A DNA stretch of 7,570 nucleotides from CAYVJW01 sp964451885 (GTDB lineage Bacteria; Patescibacteriota; Gracilibacteria; UBA4473), in assembly GCA_964451885.1 (NCBI GenBank), contig CAYVJW010000083.1, forward strand, positions 1-7,570, written 5' to 3'. The notes below the pieces were generated by a model. That model was given only the letters and a program-made list of their open reading frames with translations. It made no database searches and had not been told where the DNA came from. Position numbers and translations under genes: made by a program. The first letter of the stretch is position 1. The number at the start of each line of letters is the position of its first letter. Positions 7,544 to 7,570 of the stretch are shown here, piece after piece.

Positions 7544-7570
7544 AAATCAATCGATTTTCCCCCTTTGTGG

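Overview
The window looks like an accessory, transposon-scarred stretch of a moderately low-GC bacterial chromosome. A lipobox-bearing lipoprotein and a membrane histidine kinase with a sensor loop flanked by two membrane segments point to a diderm (Gram-negative type) host. I cannot name the genus. A marine or PVC-like bacterium would fit, but that is a guess and not a reading of the sequence.

Left part (1-2394): one large plus-strand gene encodes a CHASE-PAS sensor histidine kinase (HisKA plus HATPase, no receiver domain). A good Rho-independent hairpin follows 114 bases after its stop. No response regulator is visible beside it.

Middle part (about 2395-6340) is a mobile-element graveyard. 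First comes about 430 bases without a credible intact gene. It contains an antisense open frame with a striking histidine-kinase H-box-like stretch, and two overlapping small palindromes. Next, on the minus strand, is a badly decayed ISAzo13-family transposase: about five frameshifts, two of them in homopolymer runs (G8 and T7), plus an apparent internal deletion. All three catalytic acidic positions can still be read if frames are switched. Beside it is a complete-looking IS1634-type (IS4 superfamily) DDE transposase, also on the minus strand, with its own sigma70-like promoter. On its far side lies a 5'-truncated plus-strand frame that resembles the C-terminal coiled-coil part of a large serine recombinase. 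The contrast between an intact IS1634-type gene and decayed neighbours suggests it arrived last.

Right part (6340-7570): a G-rich, coding-like but broken patch leads into a hairpin with a T tract on the minus strand. This terminates a minus-strand gene for an unrecognised, cysteine-containing lipoprotein. Its start is odd: the perfect AGGAGG touches the only available in-frame start codon, and an in-frame stop lies just upstream.

The genes do not form an evident pathway. The kinase and the lipoprotein are separate host genes, each with its own terminator, and the space between them has collected mobile DNA. I found no CRISPR array, tRNA, rRNA or convincing new multigene system.
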